DNA of 7,718 nt. It comes from Treponema sp. GTDB taxonomy: Bacteria > Spirochaetota > Spirochaetia > Treponematales > Breznakiellaceae. Positions 5,635-7,718 of this stretch are shown here, in pieces; position 1 is the stretch's first letter; the number at the start of each line of letters is the position of its first letter. Both the position numbers and the translations under genes were made by a program. Below the pieces are notes generated by a model, which was not told the DNA's origin, searched no databases, and saw only the letters and a list, made by a program, of their open reading frames with translations. The DNA lies in contig JAISTO010000198.1 in NCBI GenBank assembly GCA_031272575.1, forward strand, positions 1 to 7,718, in the 5' to 3' direction.

Positions 5635-7482
5635 CTAGAAACCGAACTGGATTTCGGTATCTTCGCTCGCCTTGAAGTCGCCCGGATCGTCGCCTATGCG
5701 GAGCAGGATCGCGCTGCCGTTGCTTGATTCCTGGTCAGGCTCGTAGTTGAATCCGTTCCTGATGTTCCAGGTTCTGCCCGCTTCCGCATCGTTGTACGGC
5801 GCGTAGGTCATGTTGAAGTACATAAGGCCGTAAGAGCCTTCGCTCGGCGCTTCCGGCCAATCTCCTTTTTCAGGTGCGTCATCAGGCTCATATTCCGAAA
5901 TGTCAAACGTATAGGTCGCCTCAATTGCATCAAGGAAATTGTTTAAATTTAACGAGGTAACCACTGCTGTGCTAAGAGTCTCTTCCTGCGTTGAGGTTGC
6001 GACAACGAAGGTGTGGTTTGCCACATCGTATGGCTTTATGCGGGCCTGGTTGTTTACCAAAAGGAAGTCTTGACTAGCTGGTATTGTTCCATCGTTCTCG
6101 TTATAAATTTCATCACGAAGAGCATCGAGGAGTGGTTTTACTCCATTTACGGTTACCTGCAACTGAGGCTGACCGCCGCCTGTTGTATCAACTTCCGATT
6201 TGCGGGGAATGCCGGCAACAGTGTAGCCACTGTAGGGGTAGACGTTTGATATGCCGACTTTTCCGTCGTTCTTAAAGGTAAAACCATGCACTACAGTGAG
6301 CCCCGTTGCAGTACCCTTTGTCAAAGCGGTCTCTGACACCGTAACTGTGCCTGGCGTTCCTGATTTTTGTGTGAGATTGCTGATCACTACCATGTTGCTT
6401 TTTACTTTTTGGATAATCATATCTGCTGGAGCATACGTGTATTGGCCGTCCCCAGTAAAATCAAACATACTAAGATGAAGGGATGCTTCAGGTCTAAAGG
6501 CAGATCCCGAAGGCAGGGTTATTACCAACGCGTTAGATGATTTGCCAGTTTCTATGGCAGTAAGTGTGCCTGAACCAGGGGCACTGCCAACTTTTACCGT
6601 GCTGAACATAACGGAGACTCCTGTTGACACCCCATCGGTATGCAATATAGGACCGCTGCTTAGTTCAGTGAGGTAGCCATAAGTGCCCTCATCCACATCA
6701 ATACCTATTATCTGAATTTGTTTGTCAGACTTTCGGATAACGGTGGCATTAGTAAAATCGATGTCGCCACCATTACTACACGTCGCGACGAAAGTATCAA
6801 CAATAGCCTTGGTAAGCAAATGAGAGTCCGCAAAGAACGCGTTAGGCGCTATGATATCCATAGCGTTGTACTCAGCTTTGAGAGAAACATGAAGACCTGT
6901 TGCAGCAAGATTTTCAGCATTCGTATATGTTTCTGATGCTGGATTTTCGCCAACAATAAGCGTAATGTCTGCGGCCGGATCAATTACGACCCACTCAAGG
7001 GTCAGCCGGCAACTGTTGACTTTCCCTTTTTCGATTTTCCATCCGGGGCCGCCAATTGAGTAACTACCTACCGAACCAGCCACCTGGTTAATGTAGGCGC
7101 TCGCCAGGAGTACGCGGTTCTTCTTGATGCCGGCAAGCAGGAGCACATCGTAGGACTGGTCCGGAGGCACCGCCACGCTGAGGTACTCGCCCTCGTTAGC
7201 GGAGCCGGAGTAGTAGTCCATCGACCCGTGGGTGCGGAAGATGACCTCGTAGTAGTCGATGGAACTTTTGGCGATGTTTTCACCAAGTTCGCGGCTCTCC
7301 GGCTTGGCCACCGACATACGAACGAGTTCGTAGCCTTCGGGCACCACGGTTCCGTCGGATGCCAGTTCTTTGTTCTCTTCGCCGCCCTTGACGGTGAAGA
7401 GGTCGCCGCAGCTGAGGGCAGCGAGGCACACGAAGGCCACCGCAAGCACACGCGCAGGCGTACACCATTTTGTCTGTTTCAT
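5635..7482 (-). CDS. Large putative surface lipoprotein with internal repeats and C-terminal FGF
   Basis: The 615-residue product starts at an ATG with AAGGAG (7490-7495) seven bases upstream. It has a signal peptide ending LAALSC, with C25 the likely lipidated residue. Residues 45-170 form a beta-rich domain (DYYEVIFRT, then EYLSVAVPP and YDVLLLAGI) that reminds me of treponemal lipoproteins. The centre (about 190-410) holds related units: the motif TG[LV]xV recurs at about 195, 287 and 393, and TDGVSTGVSV (282-291) matches TKGTATGLTV (388-397). The C-terminal part has an acidic stretch (528-550), a TWNIRNGFNY segment (571-580) and the ending EIQFGF. No enzyme motif is visible, so a binding or structural role at the surface is likely. 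The central coding DNA is much richer in AT than either end. It is the first gene of the minus-strand operon. Confidence 0.82.
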   Translation of the reverse strand: MKQTKWCTPARVLAVAFVCLAALSCGDLFTVKGGEENKELASDGTVVPEGYELVRMSVAKPESRELGENIAKSSIDYYEVIFRTHGSMDYYSGSANEGEYLSVAVPPDQSYDVLLLAGIKKNRVLLASAYINQVAGSVGSYSIGGPGWKIEKGKVNSCRLTLEWVVIDPAADITLIVGENPASETYTNAENLAATGLHVSLKAEYNAMDIIAPNAFFADSHLLTKAIVDTFVATCSNGGDIDFTNATVIRKSDKQIQIIGIDVDEGTYGYLTELSSGPILHTDGVSTGVSVMFSTVKVGSAPGSGTLTAIETGKSSNALVITLPSGSAFRPEASLHLSMFDFTGDGQYTYAPADMIIQKVKSNMVVISNLTQKSGTPGTVTVSETALTKGTATGLTVVHGFTFKNDGKVGISNVYPYSGYTVAGIPRKSEVDTTGGGQPQLQVTVNGVKPLLDALRDEIYNENDGTIPASQDFLLVNNQARIKPYDVANHTFVVATSTQEETLSTAVVTSLNLNNFLDAIEATYTFDISEYEPDDAPEKGDWPEAPSEGSYGLMYFNMTYAPYNDAEAGRTWNIRNGFNYEPDQESSNGSAILLRIGDDPGDFKASEDTEIQFGF

Positions 7483-7504
7483 ACAGTTTCTCCTTGAAGA
7501 ACCC

Positions 7505-7526
7505 GCCGGCGTTCCTTATGGCCGGC
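7505..7526. promoter_or_regulatory. 5'-leader hairpin of the lipoprotein operon
   Basis: GCCGGC (7505-7510) pairs with GCCGGC (7521-7526) around a ten-base loop. Read on the minus strand, the loop is CATAAGGAAC and contains AAGGA, a Shine-Dalgarno-like sequence besides the true site at 7490-7495. The hairpin lies in the predicted leader of about 65 bases and may stabilise the message or influence ribosome loading. Confidence 0.55.
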
Positions 7527-7553
7527 TGATTCGTAAAAATTAGGATATTTAAT

Positions 7554-7600
7554 AGTATAGCGTATTTTGCGGAGAATGTCAAGGGGTTTTTTCGTTTTTT
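7554..7600 (-). promoter_or_regulatory. Strong sigma-70-type promoter with UP-like A-tracts
   Basis: On the minus strand, TTGACA (7577-7582) and TATACT (7554-7559, five of six) are separated by exactly 17 bases, with transcription predicted to start near 7547. Two runs of six A (T on the plus strand at 7587-7592 and 7595-7600) lie just upstream of the -35 box, where UP elements contact the RNA polymerase alpha subunit. This should drive the two lipoproteins and the barrel protein at a high level. Confidence 0.85.
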
Positions 7601-7618
7601 CAGCAATTTTACATTTAG

Positions 7619-7640
7619 CCTCTCACAGAGGCACAGAGAG
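7619..7640. repeat. Direct repeat of CACAGAG
   Basis: CACAGAGG (7624-7631) is followed directly by CACAGAGA (7632-7639), flanked by CTCT and AG. The sequence lies upstream of the lipoprotein promoter, in a stretch without a gene. From memory, similar 'cacagaggcacagagag' sequences recur between genes in many unrelated bacteria. Confidence 0.5.
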
Positions 7641-7652
7641 CCGTCAAATTTC

Positions 7653-7681
7653 ACCACAAAGGCGCAGAAGGCGCACAAAGG
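7653..7681. repeat. Three-unit imperfect repeat, 10/9/10 spacing
   Basis: Three units lie head to tail: ACCACAAAGG (7653-7662), CGCAGAAGG (7663-7671) and CGCACAAAGG (7672-7681). The spacing 10/9/10 equals that of the unrelated array at 21-49. The sequence belongs to the same CACAGAG/CACAAAG style as the neighbouring repeat. The rest of 7682-7718 shows nothing that I can name. Confidence 0.55.
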
Positions 7682-7718
7682 GATTTGAGTGATATGGAAG
7701 ATTAGAGAATTTTGACGA

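Noticed and set aside
7280..7678. A minus-strand open frame running through the promoter and the CACAAAG repeats into the lipoprotein gene
   Set aside because: It crosses the promoter and overlaps the lipoprotein gene out of frame; its Cys-rich N-terminus is only a translation of the repeat.
1..7718. CRISPR array, tRNA, rRNA, transposase or integrase
   Set aside because: I found no spaced identical repeats of CRISPR length, no cloverleaf or rRNA-like segment, and no product resembling a transposase or recombinase.

Overview
The window holds two gene clusters that point towards each other, plus regulatory and repeat sequence at both outer edges. The DNA is GC-rich with an AT-richer patch at about 5.9-7.0 kb. 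Two lipoproteins with relaxed lipoboxes, a signal-peptide protein with a predicted outer-membrane beta-barrel, and sigma-70-type promoters indicate a double-membrane bacterium. The style of the lipoproteins and of the barrel protein's N-terminal domain reminds me most of a spirochaete, perhaps a GC-rich Treponema. That is recognition without a database search and should be held loosely.

Plus strand, 173-3382: a consensus promoter (TTGACA, 17-base spacer, TATCAT) sits just after a C-rich heptamer array. Its predicted transcription start falls on the ATG at 208, so the first gene appears to be read from a leaderless mRNA. Three genes follow with no gaps: a HAD-superfamily 5'(3')-deoxyribonucleotidase-like phosphatase (208-828), an MFS transporter of the SLC45/GPH-like type (825-2087, ATGA overlap), and a DUF21-CBS-CorC/HlyC (CNNM/CorB-like) membrane protein (2087-3382, TGATG overlap). 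The third keeps its cytosolic CBS and CorC modules but has lost the hallmark residues of its membrane domain.

Minus strand, 7600 down to 3395: a strong promoter (TTGACA, 17 bases, TATACT, with A-tracts upstream) drives a 615-residue lipoprotein (7482-5635), then a 159-residue lipoprotein (5550-5071), then a roughly 548-residue envelope protein (5040-3395). The last has an N-terminal domain, a long Pro/Glu linker and a C-terminal predicted barrel. A 13-bp hairpin separates the first two genes. The two lipoproteins end in the same tripeptide (FGF), which suggests a shared sorting or docking signal. The third gene has its start codon, ribosome site and first half of the signal peptide in one frame and the rest in another, joined at a run of nine T. 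This is either a sequencing error, a phase-variable tract or a slippage site. I read this cluster as an uncharacterised cell-surface complex.

Edges: bases 1-207 and 7483-7718 hold no gene that I can support. Both carry short three-unit repeats with the same 10/9/10 spacing and different sequence. The two clusters converge with only 12 bases between their stop codons and no visible terminator.
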